From JBFLVN01 sp040758475 (GTDB taxonomy: Bacteria; JAGRBM01), in the NCBI GenBank assembly GCA_040758475.1, contig JBFLVN010000020.1:1-23004 (forward strand): 23,004 nucleotides of DNA. The letters run 5' to 3'. Below are positions 15,991 to 23,004 of this stretch, piece by piece (within the stretch, counting starts at the first letter, position 1; each line of letters opens with the position of its first letter). The notes beneath the pieces were generated by a model that saw only the letters and a program-made list of their open reading frames with translations, was not told the origin of the DNA and made no database searches. The position numbers and the translations under genes are program-made.

Positions 15991-17567
15991 ACGCACCGGC
16001 CCGAAAATTTCCTTTTTCAAAGGAAGAAGTGGCGCTCTGCCTCCTGTGCGGCGTGCTCTCGACCCTGGCCTTTCCCAAGTGGGATTTAAAACCCCTCGTC
16101 TGGATTTCCCTCGTCCCGCTGTTCTTCGCCCTGCGAGAAAAAGACTCCAAGAAATCTCTTTTCATCGGATGGCTGGCCGGCGGGTTCGCGGGCTTCGGGC
16201 AGCTCTACTGGATCGTCGGAACCATTTCGGGCTATTCGGAAATCCCCTGGATCGTGGCGGTCTTTCTGCTTGCCCTCCTCTCGGCGGCGACCGGCGCCTT
16301 CTGGGGGGCGTGGGCGTTTTTTACCGAACGAGCCGCCAAGAAATGGTCCTTTCCCGTACTCCTGGCTGCGCCGGGCCTCTGGGTTCTGGTCGAATACGGC
16401 CGGGCGATCCTGACGGCGTTCCCCTGGAATTACCTCGGATACGCTCTCGTGGACGGTGGACCCTTCGTACAGGCGGCCGATGTGGGCGGGCTCTACGGCC
16501 TTTCGTTCCTCGTCGTGCTGGGAAATGCGGCGCTTTATGAAATCTCCCGCGTTTTCGCCACGCGCGAAGGAGAACCAAAAATCCTCCCCCAAATCCTTCC
16601 GGCGCTCCTCTCACTTCTCCTTCCCCTGGCGGCTTTTGTTTATGGAGCCGCCCGGAAACCGCAAATCGAAGGACAAATCAACGCCGCACCGGAAAAATTC
16701 CGCGTGGCCCTCGTGCAGCCGAACGTCCCGCAAGTCCTCAAGTGGGACGACGAGCACGAAAACGCCATGCTCCTCCGGCACGAGCAGATGTCACGGGAGT
16801 TGCTTGGAAAAGGCCGCGTGGACCTGCTCGTCTGGCCCGAAGCCGCCTTCACCTTCTTCCCCACGGACCCGGAGGCCCCCCTGTGGGTCGTTCGGCGCCT
16901 CTCCGAGGAGACGCGGACACCCATCCTCTTTGGCGCCCCGAACGAAGAACAGAGGGGAGAGGAAATCCGTTATTCCAACAGCGTCCTTCTCATGGAACCG
17001 GGCGTTGAATCCCTCCAGCGCTACGACAAAATAAAGCTCGTCCCCTTCGGGGAGTACGTCCCCTTCTCGAACGTCTTTTTCTTCCTCAAGAAGCTCGTAG
17101 AAGTGGGCGCGGGGGATTTCACGCCGGGGGATTCCCCCGTGCTCCTTTCCACCGGAAAAATCCGGGCGGCCCCGCTCGTCTGCTACGAGGCCATTTTCCC
17201 GGGCCTCGTCCGGAAATTCACGGGCGAGGGATCGAACCTCCTCGTCAACATCACGAACGATGCCTGGTTCGGAAAGACGAGCGCCCCCTACCAGCACCTC
17301 TCCATGGCGCGCCTTCGGACCATCGAAACGAGGAGTTGGATGGTGCGGGCGGCCAACACGGGCATCACGGCCGCCATCACGCCGACCGGGGCCCTTGTAG
17401 ACGCGACCGAACTCGAGACCCAGACCTACCGGATCGTCGAAGTGGGGGAAGATTTGGGAGAGACGGCCTACGAATATTTCGGGGACTGGATCGTGCTGGC
17501 CTGCGCGCTCTTCTTCGCCTTTACCGGCCTGAAGATGAAATTCACGCCGAAACGGCCAGCCGCTTAG
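15987..17567 (+). CDS. lnt: apolipoprotein N-acyltransferase
   Basis: The gene encodes 526 residues. Several membrane helices in about 12-220 are followed by a periplasmic nitrilase domain (about 235-490). The catalytic triad is visible as E285 (VWPEAAF), K348 (YDKIKLVPFGEYVP) and C399 (VCYEAIFP), with the NITNDAWFG block at 421-429 and a closing membrane helix near the end. Lnt adds the third acyl chain to the N-terminal cysteine of lipoproteins, which marks the organism as a diderm. The possible lipoproteins at 65-283 and 4562-7342 would be substrates. Its ATG overlaps the ybeY stop by 4 nt. The last 26 nt overlap the convergent gene at 17542-18348, leaving no room for an intergenic terminator. 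Confidence 0.97.
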   Translation: MNAPARKFPFSKEEVALCLLCGVLSTLAFPKWDLKPLVWISLVPLFFALREKDSKKSLFIGWLAGGFAGFGQLYWIVGTISGYSEIPWIVAVFLLALLSAATGAFWGAWAFFTERAAKKWSFPVLLAAPGLWVLVEYGRAILTAFPWNYLGYALVDGGPFVQAADVGGLYGLSFLVVLGNAALYEISRVFATREGEPKILPQILPALLSLLLPLAAFVYGAARKPQIEGQINAAPEKFRVALVQPNVPQVLKWDDEHENAMLLRHEQMSRELLGKGRVDLLVWPEAAFTFFPTDPEAPLWVVRRLSEETRTPILFGAPNEEQRGEEIRYSNSVLLMEPGVESLQRYDKIKLVPFGEYVPFSNVFFFLKKLVEVGAGDFTPGDSPVLLSTGKIRAAPLVCYEAIFPGLVRKFTGEGSNLLVNITNDAWFGKTSAPYQHLSMARLRTIETRSWMVRAANTGITAAITPTGALVDATELETQTYRIVEVGEDLGETAYEYFGDWIVLACALFFAFTGLKMKFTPKRPAA

Positions 17568-18348
17568 TATCTTCTCGCTCCGCCCATTCGGGCGGCATCG
17601 CGCGGTCCCGCAGAACGTGCCGCAGCAGCGCGGGGAGTTCCGTGGGAAGCCTCGCGCAATACCGCATGGTCCCATACAGGGTCCGGAAAGTGCGCTTCGC
17701 CCGCTGGTACTCGGGGCTTTGGAGTTTTTCCGTCTCGCCGCGGGTCCAGGAAAGCCCGCTCGAATCCTTCCGGTATCCCTGGATGAACGAGAGAAGCCGC
17801 TCGTAGTAGTCCACGTCCTCGGTCGTGGCCCGCAAGGTGGCCGCCCGGGGATGGGTTCCTGCGATCACCTCCCGGGTTTCCCGCTCCAAGTCCTCGATCC
17901 CGTCCAGGCAAAGCTCCAGCATCTGGAAATCGTAGACCGGGTCGTTGTGCACGACCTGGAGGAGATGGCCGATGATGGTTTCCTTTTTGGAAAGAAAACC
18001 CGACGGATCGATCATGCTGGAAGGGTCTTCGAGCCAGCGAAGGAGCTGATGAAAAGCGAAGTTGATGTTGCGCTGCGGGTAGAAATCTTCGACGCCGGGG
18101 ACGATGAAATACCGCACGTTGTCGTAGGCGCCCGCGAGGAGCTGGAGCCGCGTGGGGATTTTTTCAATGAGCTTCCGAGATTTGAGGAGTTCGAGGCGAC
18201 GGCGGACTTCCTTCCCCCGGAGGGCGTCCCAGAGGGTTCCAAAAAACCGCGCGGATTTCTCGGCGACGGCCCGGCGGTCCCCGATGGCCGTTCTTAGAAG
18301 CTCCCACGGCGAAGCCGTGAGCCGGTAAGCTCTCTCTTCGAATTCCAT
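17542..18348 (-). CDS. conserved-looking protein of unknown function
   Basis: The gene encodes 268 residues from ATG 18348, chosen because GGGAGG precedes it and the longer frame to 18549 would run into the SDR gene. I do not recognise the family. It is soluble and largely helical, with charged ends and a middle rich in features typical of a conserved domain: YFIVPGVEDFYPQRNINFAF, then LEDPSSMIDPSGFL, ETIIGHLLQVVHNDPVYD and IAGTHPRA. Histidines and acidic residues in these blocks (GHLLQVVHND, GVEDFY) could bind a metal, but that is only a suggestion. It is the last gene of the minus-strand run, 31 nt after the SDR, and overlaps the 3' end of lnt by 26 nt. Confidence 0.8.
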   Translation of the reverse strand: MEFEERAYRLTASPWELLRTAIGDRRAVAEKSARFFGTLWDALRGKEVRRRLELLKSRKLIEKIPTRLQLLAGAYDNVRYFIVPGVEDFYPQRNINFAFHQLLRWLEDPSSMIDPSGFLSKKETIIGHLLQVVHNDPVYDFQMLELCLDGIEDLERETREVIAGTHPRAATLRATTEDVDYYERLLSFIQGYRKDSSGLSWTRGETEKLQSPEYQRAKRTFRTLYGTMRYCARLPTELPALLRHVLRDRAMPPEWAEREDTKRLAVSA

Positions 18349-18379
18349 CGCCCGCCCTCCCGCGCGCGATTGTAGAAGC

Positions 18380-19183
18380 CTACGCCCCCAGCGGGATGCG
18401 GCTGATCCACTGGCCGCCGTCGATGATGAGGATCTGGCCCGTCGTGTATTTCGAAGCATCGCTGATGAGGAAGAGGGCCGCGTCCGCGATCTCCTGGATT
18501 TTCCCAAAGCGCCCGAGCGGAATGGCCTTGGCGGCGCGTTTTTCACCATCAGGCCCCGGAGCGAGGCGCTTCATCCCTTCCGTACCCCCGATGGGACCCG
18601 GAGCGATGCCGTTTACCCGGACACCGAGGGAACCCCATTCGTTAGCGAGCGTGCGCGTGAGCGCATCGATGCCGGCCTTGGCGGAAGAGACGTGGGCCTG
18701 GAAGGGAACGCCCGTGTACTGAAGGGTGGCCGTGATGTTGATGATGTTGGCGTTCCCGTGTTTCTTCCCCGCCGCCGTGAGGTGAGGGAAACAGGCCTTG
18801 CTCACGTTAAACGTACCTTCCAGATCGATCGCCACCACGGTGTGAAATCCGTTGTAGGAAAGCTGGGCGACCGGAACAGGGAAATTCCCGGCGGCGCCGT
18901 TGATCACGACATCGATGCCGCCAAGCGTCTCGGCGGCTTTCTTGACGACTCCTTCGATTTCCTCGGGCTTGCGGACGTCGGCGGCAAGGGGAAGGACTTT
19001 CGCCCCGGTGGCGGCCGTTATTTCCTTGGCGGCCTTGTCGAGGTTCTCCTGCTTTCGGCTCGTGATGCAAAGGCTCGCCCCGTGGCGGGCGAAGGTCTCG
19101 GCGATCCCCTTGCAGATGCCCGTGCCGCCGCCCGTGATGAGGGCCGTTTTGCCCTTGAGAATGTCTTCCTTGAAAACGCTCAT
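18380..19183 (-). CDS. SDR oxidoreductase, 2,4-dienoyl-CoA reductase (DECR2) type
   Basis: The gene encodes 267 residues with a Rossmann fold: GGGTGICKGIA at 18-28 binds NADP(H) and TSR at 41-43 is the usual 2'-phosphate contact. The classical Tyr of YxxxK is absent: the region reads QAHVSSAKAGIDALTRTL (K169 kept), as in the animal peroxisomal DECR2-like branch, and it continues VNGIAPGPIGGTEGMKRL, a hallmark of that branch. DECR enzymes reduce 2,4-dienoyl-CoA in the breakdown of polyunsaturated fatty acids. A glycine in the cofactor loop is replaced by Cys24. ATG 19183 is preceded by AAGGGGGAA. The gene sits 40 nt after the ECF-like fusion gene, but no functional link is evident. Confidence 0.9.
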   Translation of the reverse strand: MSVFKEDILKGKTALITGGGTGICKGIAETFARHGASLCITSRKQENLDKAAKEITAATGAKVLPLAADVRKPEEIEGVVKKAAETLGGIDVVINGAAGNFPVPVAQLSYNGFHTVVAIDLEGTFNVSKACFPHLTAAGKKHGNANIINITATLQYTGVPFQAHVSSAKAGIDALTRTLANEWGSLGVRVNGIAPGPIGGTEGMKRLAPGPDGEKRAAKAIPLGRFGKIQEIADAALFLISDASKYTTGQILIIDGGQWISRIPLGA

Positions 19184-19223
19184 GGTGATTCCCCCTTCGC
19201 GGAGAAAACGCGCGGTCGCGAGG

Positions 19224-20426
19224 TTACTTCTGGGCGGTGGATGGCGCAACGGAACCGGAGGCTTCCCCCGTCCCATCCGCCGCCTTCCGGAGGCGCTCCA
19301 GGGACTTGATCAGGGGATAGCTCACGAAACCGCTCGCGGCGCCAAAACCCAGGTGAACGAGGGCCAGGGGCGCCACCATGGCGTAAAACGCGCCCGGCGC
19401 CCCCATGAGGAGGGTGATCGTGACCACGGTCGCAAAACGGCCGACGGCCGCGAGCATGCCGAGGAGGCAGGTGCGAAGGAGCCCTGGGAGCCGCCCGCCC
19501 TTCAGGCGAATCAAGGGATGGAAGAGGTCAAGGAAGAACCCCGGGGCGATGTGCTTCAAGATTTCAAAAATGCCGTAACGCCCATCGCCCATCAAGAATC
19601 CGATCACGCCGACGCAAATTCCAAGGAGGGAAGCCGCCCACCGGCCGCGCGTAAGTTCGACGGCCAGGAGGTAGAGCGGAAGGAGGAGAACCGTCTTGTG
19701 GCCGGGGGCGAACGGAATACCCGGCAGTATTTTGAGGAGCTTTAAACTCGCCGCCACAAAGGCAAGGCCGCTAATGACACCCAAATCCCGGATTTCATCG
19801 GCGGCGAGGTCCCCATAGCGCTCCTTGGCGTAGCGCTGGCCCTTTTCGAGGCCCTGCTCGATCCGGCGGACGAAAAAGCGGACATCCCCTCGAAGCACGT
19901 CCCGGAGGACCACCTGGCCCTTCTTGTTCTTCCCCTCCCCGTCACCCGAACCCTCTTCGTTCATCCGTCCGTCGAGTTGTTCGGGTTCGAGGAGGTGAAG
20001 GGTCGTATCGAGGGTGTAGGCGACGCGGCGCGGGAGAAAGAGGCCGCGAAGCCCCTCGACGAACTCGGCCGACGAAGCGCTCCGGCGGACGAGGAGAGAG
20101 GTGAGAATCACCGTGAAGACCCGCACGCACATGAGGACGCCTTCGGAAATGCCCTCCAGGGAAATCCGGAAACTCCAGGCGGCGAGGGTGACTTCGTGCC
20201 AGCGGGGTTCGGCGCCTTCCTCGGGAAAGAACGCGAAGGAAAGAAGGACGAAGAAGAAAAACCAGAAGAGCTTGGTGGCGAGGCGAATCACCTGGCCGGC
20301 GGGGTACCGGAGCACCGCCCAGAGAACGAGCTGGAACGCCAAGATCCCCGCGACGCCCCGAATGCTCGGAACGAAAAAAACGCCGACGGCGATGGCGATG
20401 AGGTAGAGGACTCTCAGGCGGGCCAT
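19224..20426 (-). CDS. ECF-transporter-like fusion: EcfT/CbiQ-like plus S-component-like
   Basis: The gene encodes 400 residues from ATG 20426, preceded by CAGGAAA. Residues 1-145 resemble an EcfT/CbiQ-like transmembrane component (helices about 5-20, 24-40, 50-68 and 95-113, then SAEFVEGLRGLFLPRRVAYT). A hydrophilic Gly/Glu/Lys linker and a charged helical stretch follow (about 147-210). Residues 215-375 contain about five helices with an S-component-like pattern: PFAPGHKTVLLLPLYLLA, GVIGFLMGDGRYGIFEILKHIAPGFFLDL. Canonical EcfT coupling Ala-Arg-Gly motifs are not obvious. ECF transporters take up vitamins or metals using EcfA ATPases; none is adjacent, although an ABC ATPase of another class ends 22 nt upstream. 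Substrate unknown; the fold assignment is pattern recognition. Confidence 0.65.
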   Translation of the reverse strand: MARLRVLYLIAIAVGVFFVPSIRGVAGILAFQLVLWAVLRYPAGQVIRLATKLFWFFFFVLLSFAFFPEEGAEPRWHEVTLAAWSFRISLEGISEGVLMCVRVFTVILTSLLVRRSASSAEFVEGLRGLFLPRRVAYTLDTTLHLLEPEQLDGRMNEEGSGDGEGKNKKGQVVLRDVLRGDVRFFVRRIEQGLEKGQRYAKERYGDLAADEIRDLGVISGLAFVAASLKLLKILPGIPFAPGHKTVLLLPLYLLAVELTRGRWAASLLGICVGVIGFLMGDGRYGIFEILKHIAPGFFLDLFHPLIRLKGGRLPGLLRTCLLGMLAAVGRFATVVTITLLMGAPGAFYAMVAPLALVHLGFGAASGFVSYPLIKSLERLRKAADGTGEASGSVAPSTAQK

Positions 20427-20448
20427 GATTTCCTGCTGACGGATGGCA

Positions 20449-21486
20449 TTAATAAATTTCCCATTTGGCGGAGGAGAAATCGATCCAGACATCGCCGCCG
20501 GGAACCAGCTCGCGCGCCAAGGAAGGCTCCGGAAGCGGAATTTCCAGCCGCGGAGCGGCGGGATCAGAAGAAAGAGCGGCCACCGCGAAAGCTCCTCCCG
20601 ATTCGGGCCGCTCGATGCCCCGCAGGGTGGCACGAAGGCACCCGTTGCGTTCCGAAATCAAAAGGCCAAGGCCGCTCACCCGGGCGCGAACCTTCCCGGC
20701 GGCGCGCACGGGGGCCGGCAGGAGCGTCCCGCCGTTCACCCGGATACCGCCCGCCCCCGGGTCGGCCTCCCCGATCACGAAATTGGAGATCGTGAGGAAT
20801 CTCGCCACTTCGGCCGTCGCGGGATGGGCGAAAACCTCTTCAGGCGCCCCGATCTGCTGGAGGCGGCCGTCCAGGAGAATCCCCACGCGGGTCGCCAGCG
20901 AACGCGCCTCCCCAAGGTGATGGGTCACGTGAACGACCGTCAGGCCCAGTTGCCGGTGGAGGGAAGCCAGTTCGTGCCGGAGGTCCCGCCGCAGGTCGGG
21001 ATCGAGCCCTTCGAGGGGTTCGTCCAGGAGAAGGACGCTCCGTCCCGCCGCAATCGCCCGTCCCAGGGCGACGCGGCGCTGCTCGCCCCCGGAAATTTTC
21101 TTAGAAAGGGAATCGAGCCGGTGGGATATTCGCAAAAGCCCCGCGAGTTCGCGGACGCGCGCCTGGGTCTTTCCAGGCTCCCACCCTTCCATTTGGGGAC
21201 CGAACGCCAGATTCTCCCGGACCGTGAGGTGCGGGAAGAGGGCCGAGTCCTGGTAGACGATCGCCACGCCCCGCTCCCCCGGAGGGACACGGGTGAGCGC
21301 GCGGTTTTCCATGAAGACTTCGCCCGCCTTCGCCCGGACGAACCCGGCGATCCATTCGAGGAGCGTCGTTTTCCCCGCGCCGGAGGGCCCGAGGAGCACG
21401 AAGTAATCCCCCCGCCCCACTTCGAACGAAAGGGGTCCCAGGCGGAAGGAGGGCCGCTCGATCTCGAGGCCTTCGATCCTAAGCAC
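20449..21486 (-). CDS. wtpC: ABC transporter ATPase, tungstate/molybdate (WtpC/ModC) type
   Basis: The gene encodes 345 residues from a GTG start (MLRIEGLEIE). The Walker A motif is GPSGAGKT at 33-40, the Q-loop is Q79 in VYQD, the signature is ISGGEQ at 131-136, Walker B is LLLDE at 152-156 and the H-loop is H189. The C-terminal 110 residues form a TOBE/MOP-like region (ISNFVIGEADPG onward), typical of importers for oxyanions. It drives the permease encoded just upstream, with which it overlaps by 8 nt, so translation is coupled. The ECF-like fusion gene follows after 22 nt. The tungstate/molybdate reading comes from the permease. Sulfate, phosphonate or ferric iron importers have similar ATPases. 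Confidence 0.85.
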   Translation of the reverse strand: MLRIEGLEIERPSFRLGPLSFEVGRGDYFVLLGPSGAGKTTLLEWIAGFVRAKAGEVFMENRALTRVPPGERGVAIVYQDSALFPHLTVRENLAFGPQMEGWEPGKTQARVRELAGLLRISHRLDSLSKKISGGEQRRVALGRAIAAGRSVLLLDEPLEGLDPDLRRDLRHELASLHRQLGLTVVHVTHHLGEARSLATRVGILLDGRLQQIGAPEEVFAHPATAEVARFLTISNFVIGEADPGAGGIRVNGGTLLPAPVRAAGKVRARVSGLGLLISERNGCLRATLRGIERPESGGAFAVAALSSDPAAPRLEIPLPEPSLARELVPGGDVWIDFSSAKWEIY

Positions 21487-22291
21487 CGCGCTTGCGCCTC
21501 TCTTCGGCCAGCGTCCAGAGAAGGAAGAGGACGAGCGTTACGAGGAGAAGGAACGCCGTCGCCGGCACGGCCCCTCGGAGGCCAAAGGAGTTGAAACGGT
21601 CCCAGATGAGGACGGGCGCCGTCCGGGGAAAGTAGGCGAGGATCGCGATCGAGCCGAACTCCGAAACCGAGCGGGCGAAGGCGGAAATGGCCCCCGACAA
21701 GATGGCGGGCCGCGCGAGCGGAAGGGAGACGCGGCGGAATGCGCGCCAGGGAGTGGCGCCAAGGCTCATAGCCGCGTGCTCGAGGCGCTCGTCCACGGAG
21801 CGGAACCCCTCCTGGGCGCTCCGAACGATCAGGGGAACGGAGACGAAGAACATGGCCATGATGACGCCGGGGGCGGCGCCCACGATCTCGATCCCCAGGC
21901 GCCCTTCGATCAGGGCTCCAAGAAGCCGGTGCCGCGCGAAGACCAAAAGGAGCGCGATGCCCACGACCGGGTGAGGGATGACGAGGGGAAGGCTCAGGAC
22001 GGCAAGCACGAGGCGCTTTCCCCGGAACGAGCGGCGTTCGAGGAGGTAGGCCAGCGGCGTCGCGAAAAGGACGCCAAAGAGCGTCGCCACGAGCGAACAC
22101 CCCAGGCTCACCCCCACGGCCGCGAGGAGTTCGGAATCGCCCCAGGAGGAGAGAAACGCCGTCTTCGGATCGGCGAGCAAAACGGCCAGGAGCGGCCCCA
22201 CAAGAAAGGCCAACAGAAACGCGCTCAAGGCCGCGCAAGCGAGTTCGAAGGAACCCGTCCGCCACATCATTCGCCGCACCCGATCGCTCAT
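21479..22291 (-). CDS. wtpB: ABC transporter permease, tungstate/molybdate (WtpB) type
   Basis: The gene encodes 270 residues with about six membrane helices. The coupling (EAA) loop reads EHAAMSLGATPWRAFRRVSLP. The following ISAFARSVSEFGSIAILAY and the closing PRTAPVLIWDRFNSFGL closely follow the pattern of WtpB/TupB/ModB permeases. It imports an oxyanion, probably tungstate or molybdate, together with the ATPase encoded next to it. No substrate-binding protein gene (wtpA/modA) lies between this gene and the uridylyltransferase gene upstream, or elsewhere in the window, so the transporter is incomplete here. The ATG lies 113 nt after the end of the uridylyltransferase gene, behind its terminator, so a promoter is expected in 22292-22327; I could not identify one securely. 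Confidence 0.85.
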   Translation of the reverse strand: MSDRVRRMMWRTGSFELACAALSAFLLAFLVGPLLAVLLADPKTAFLSSWGDSELLAAVGVSLGCSLVATLFGVLFATPLAYLLERRSFRGKRLVLAVLSLPLVIPHPVVGIALLLVFARHRLLGALIEGRLGIEIVGAAPGVIMAMFFVSVPLIVRSAQEGFRSVDERLEHAAMSLGATPWRAFRRVSLPLARPAILSGAISAFARSVSEFGSIAILAYFPRTAPVLIWDRFNSFGLRGAVPATAFLLLVTLVLFLLWTLAEERRKRGA

Positions 22292-22327
22292 TTCCGCGAA
22301 AAGCCTTTCAACGGATAGAAGTCCGTC

Positions 22328-22356
22328 AAAAAGAAAAAGCCCGGAAAAACCAGGGC
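22328..22356 (-). terminator. intrinsic terminator after the uridylyltransferase gene
   Basis: On the minus strand GCCCtGG-TTTTT-CCGGGC forms a 6-bp GC stem with one bulged T (22339-22356), followed directly by TTTTTCTTTTT (22328-22338). It lies 48 nt after the uridylyltransferase stop and upstream of the permease gene, separating the two units. Confidence 0.7.
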
Positions 22357-22404
22357 GGCCCCATCATAAGCACGGGGAGCAAGATGCGTAAAACGGCAAA
22401 AAGG

Positions 22405-23004
22405 CTAGGCCTCGCCCAGAATCCGCCGCCCGAAGTGGAGGTTGGCCGTAAGCCACCCCTTGGGGTTTCCGGTATCGAAACGCCGGCACTGGGTCGGAAG
22501 GACGAAGAAACGCCCCTGGCGCGCCAGGGCGTCCAGAGCGGTGGTGAGGTGCAATTCCCGGCCGCCCGAAGGACGGCTTGCCGCCAGGAGGCCAAAGACG
22601 TCCGGCGGAAGAACGTAGCGGCCGACGAGGGCCAGGGTGGAAGGGGCCTTGGCGGGTTCGGGCTTTTCGACGGCCCGGCGGACCTTGTAGACCTCGCCCT
22701 GCCGCTTCGCATCGACGATGCCGTAACGCCGGGTCTCGGCGCGGGGCACGCGGACGACCGCCGCCAGGGCGGCCCCTGGATTGGAAGCCGCTACTTCGAG
22801 GAGTTCCTCCGTCGGCGAGGCCTCTCCGTCGAAAATCTCGTCGGGAAGGAGGACCGCGAAGGGCTCTCCACCGACGGCCTTCCGGGCGCACAGGATGGCG
22901 TGCCCGAGCCCTTTGGGCTCCCGCTGGACGACGGCGCGGATTCGGACACGCCGCTGAAGGGATACGAGGGGATAGAGAAGGTCCGCCTGTTTCGTGCCAT
23001 CGAG
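22405..23004 (-). CDS. galU: UTP-glucose-1-phosphate uridylyltransferase, partial
   Basis: The frame is open from the right edge of the window (no start codon inside it) to the stop at 22405 and gives 199 residues, about the C-terminal two thirds of a protein normally near 290. The first residues read LDGTKQADLLYPL, then QREPKGLGHAILCAR, VLLPDEIFDG, RRYGIVDAK, AVEKPEPAKAPS, GRYVLPPDVF, GRELHLTTAL and FDTGNPKGWL. These are the ordered signature blocks of GalU-type nucleotidyltransferases, including the LPD metal/nucleotide region and the VEKP lysine. The enzyme makes UDP-glucose for envelope polysaccharides. GGRELHLTTAL replaces the usual GGE(I/L)QLTDAL (Asp to Thr). An intrinsic terminator follows. 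Confidence 0.93.
   Translation of the reverse strand, partial: LDGTKQADLLYPLVSLQRRVRIRAVVQREPKGLGHAILCARKAVGGEPFAVLLPDEIFDGEASPTEELLEVAASNPGAALAAVVRVPRAETRRYGIVDAKRQGEVYKVRRAVEKPEPAKAPSTLALVGRYVLPPDVFGLLAASRPSGGRELHLTTALDALARQGRFFVLPTQCRRFDTGNPKGWLTANLHFGRRILGEA

Noticed and set aside
22364..22891. Separate short minus-strand ORFs near the right edge as distinct genes.
   Set aside because: They lie in other frames of galU. The frame that is open to the window edge gives continuous GalU signature blocks, so the short ORFs are shadows or internal starts.

Overview
The window is high-GC DNA (roughly two thirds G+C wherever I counted, except one dip). It is densely packed with bacterial genes on both strands. 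The genes point to a Gram-negative (diderm) bacterium: an apolipoprotein N-acyltransferase, lipoprotein-type and Sec signal peptides, a squalene-hopene cyclase, and a phoH-pgpH-ybeY-lnt cluster. A PgpH-type c-di-AMP phosphodiesterase, a PATAN/DUF4388 protein and a hopanoid cyclase together resemble deltaproteobacterial lineages in the broad sense (Desulfobacterota, Myxococcota, Nitrospinota, Tectomicrobia and relatives). I cannot place it more finely, and this is inference. There are no rRNA or tRNA genes, no IS elements and no CRISPR array that I can see.

Layout. 65-1741 (minus): an exported DUF4331 protein followed by a tiny lipoprotein, with an imperfect inverted repeat upstream. 2005-2400 (plus): a SnoaL/NTF2-like protein with a GTG start. 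2416-4362 (minus): squalene-hopene cyclase with a credible -35/-10 promoter. 4562-7342 (plus): a fused two-half M16 zinc protease, probably membrane-anchored. 7365-8794 (minus): mazG, then an AT-rich ORF of foreign character 2 nt behind it. About 8883-17567 (plus): a six-gene run consisting of a TPR/zinc-ribbon membrane protein, a PATAN membrane protein, phoH, pgpH, ybeY and lnt. Several start/stop codons overlap, so it is probably one transcription unit. 17542-22291 (minus): a second compact run transcribed in the order wtpB-like permease, wtpC-like ATPase, a CbiQ/EcfT-like plus S-component-like fused membrane protein, a dienoyl-CoA-reductase-type SDR, and a conserved-looking protein of unknown function whose 3' end overlaps lnt. 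22405-23004 (minus): the C-terminal two thirds of a UTP-glucose-1-phosphate uridylyltransferase, cut by the window edge and followed by a good intrinsic terminator.

How the genes work together. The plus-strand run joins RNA quality control (PhoH, YbeY), cyclic dinucleotide turnover (PgpH) and lipoprotein maturation (Lnt). That is a well-known bacterial neighbourhood, here headed by two poorly characterised membrane proteins that probably work together. The minus-strand run carries oxyanion (tungstate/molybdate-type) ABC components without a binding protein, next to an ECF-like fusion without its own ATPase. Whether the ATPase is shared is the most interesting functional question in that part.

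The window is mostly core, housekeeping-like sequence. The best candidates for something undescribed are the TPR/PATAN pair, the ECF-like fusion, the AT-rich ORF behind mazG, and the DUF4331/small-lipoprotein pair. I did not find a clear defence or mobile system.
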